This document shows, piece after piece, positions 5,903 to 6,273 of a stretch of DNA of 6,273 bases. Origin of the DNA: JAWLBR01 sp041687495 (GTDB taxonomy: Bacteria; Bacillota; Limnochordia; DTU087; JAAYGB01); the NCBI GenBank assembly GCA_041687495.1, contig JAWLBR010000129.1, positions 1 through 6,273 of the forward strand, written 5' to 3'. The notes under the pieces were generated by a model. The model was not told the origin of the DNA. It did no database searches and was given only the letters and a program-made list of their open reading frames with translations. Position 1 is the first letter of the stretch. Every line of letters starts with the position of its first letter. A program made the translations under genes and the position numbers.

Positions 5903-6273
5903 TTGGTAGTGGCCAAACAAGATATAGTGCATGGGATTAAACAATTGGAACTAGAGACTGCGATAGTTTGTCTGCACTCGTCACTTAAGTCCTTCGGGTA
6001 TGTTGATGGCGGAGCCGCAAGTATTGTCGAAGCCTTTGTCGAGCAGGGATGCACTTTGGTGGTTCCTACCTTTTACTTTGCTTCGCAGGTGCCGGCGCCA
6101 CCAGGAAGAAATGTGGAGAGAAATGGCGGAGCAGAGGGCGAACTAACCGGTCGCGATTGGGCGAACGCGGAGGGGTTTGAGCAGGCCAGTAACGCTGTCT
6201 CTGCCGGAATGGGGGCCATTCCCCAAGCTGTTTTGCACAACCCGGGAAGAATTCGTGGAGACCATCCCCTCAA
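5903..6273 (+). CDS. AAC(3)-family aminoglycoside N3-acetyltransferase-like protein, 5' part only
   Basis: AAC(3) enzymes use acetyl-CoA to acetylate the 3-amino group of aminoglycosides; many chromosomal members have not been shown to confer resistance. The 123 residues present include the N-terminal family motif LHSSLKSFGYVDGG (24-37), the strand TLVVPTF, and MGAIPQAVLHNPGRIRGDHP at the right edge, which matches the conserved region just before the catalytic His-containing loop. The frame is still open at the last base, so roughly half the protein lies outside. The start is TTG at 5903, set by AAGGGGG (5889-5895) seven bases upstream; GTG at 5909 is a less well placed alternative. The insert rich in Gly, Pro and Asn between VPTF and MGAIP is of usual size for the family. 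Substrate and resistance phenotype are unknown. Confidence 0.85.
   Translation, partial: MVVAKQDIVHGIKQLELETAIVCLHSSLKSFGYVDGGAASIVEAFVEQGCTLVVPTFYFASQVPAPPGRNVERNGGAEGELTGRDWANAEGFEQASNAVSAGMGAIPQAVLHNPGRIRGDHPL

Noticed and set aside
5623..6054. Minus-strand open frame across the GNAT start and the AAC(3)-like start
   Set aside because: It overlaps two genes with recognised motifs, and its translation looks like out-of-frame sequence.

Overview
The window looks like chromosome of a Gram-positive-type bacterium, most likely from the Firmicutes/Clostridia side. The hints are mid G+C content, strong purine-rich ribosome binding sites before almost every gene, several TTG/GTG starts, a tRNA-Arg closed by a classic intrinsic terminator, and a chromosomal AAC(3)-type gene. 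The phylum call is an inference; no marker here settles it.

Left part (1-860): the end of an unrecognised small basic reading frame is followed by about 360 bases without a gene. These hold a perfect 11-bp tandem repeat and a strong sigma-A-like promoter (TTGACA, 18 bp, TGnTAGACT). Next come a tRNA-Arg(TCG)-like gene with an abnormal 5' side and a very strong hairpin terminator.

Centre (894-4820): five tightly packed genes encode nqrB, nqrC, nqrD, nqrE and nqrF, subunits of the sodium-pumping NADH:quinone oxidoreductase (Na+-NQR). NqrF takes electrons from NADH through FAD and a [2Fe-2S] cluster. The D/E pair carries the four membrane cysteines that hold an intramembrane Fe-S centre. NqrC and NqrB normally carry covalent FMN, and NqrB holds the ion path and quinone-reducing end. 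The usual first gene, nqrA, is not here: the tRNA terminator lies directly upstream of nqrB. Subunits B, C and F are all clearly shorter than the Vibrio proteins, and the NqrB flavin-attachment threonine is a serine.

Right part (4850-6273): a 151-residue protein of unknown function follows nqrF in the same direction with a good ribosome binding site, so it probably belongs to the operon. It meets, after one base, an oppositely oriented GNAT acetyltransferase gene. A divergent intergenic region with an inverted repeat leads into the start of an AAC(3)-like acetyltransferase gene that runs off the right edge.

Most worth following up are the nqrA-less compact Nqr operon with its Ser flavin site and its extra unknown gene, the odd tRNA-Arg, and the helically phased 11-bp repeat. 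I see no CRISPR array, insertion sequence, phage module or toxin-antitoxin pair.
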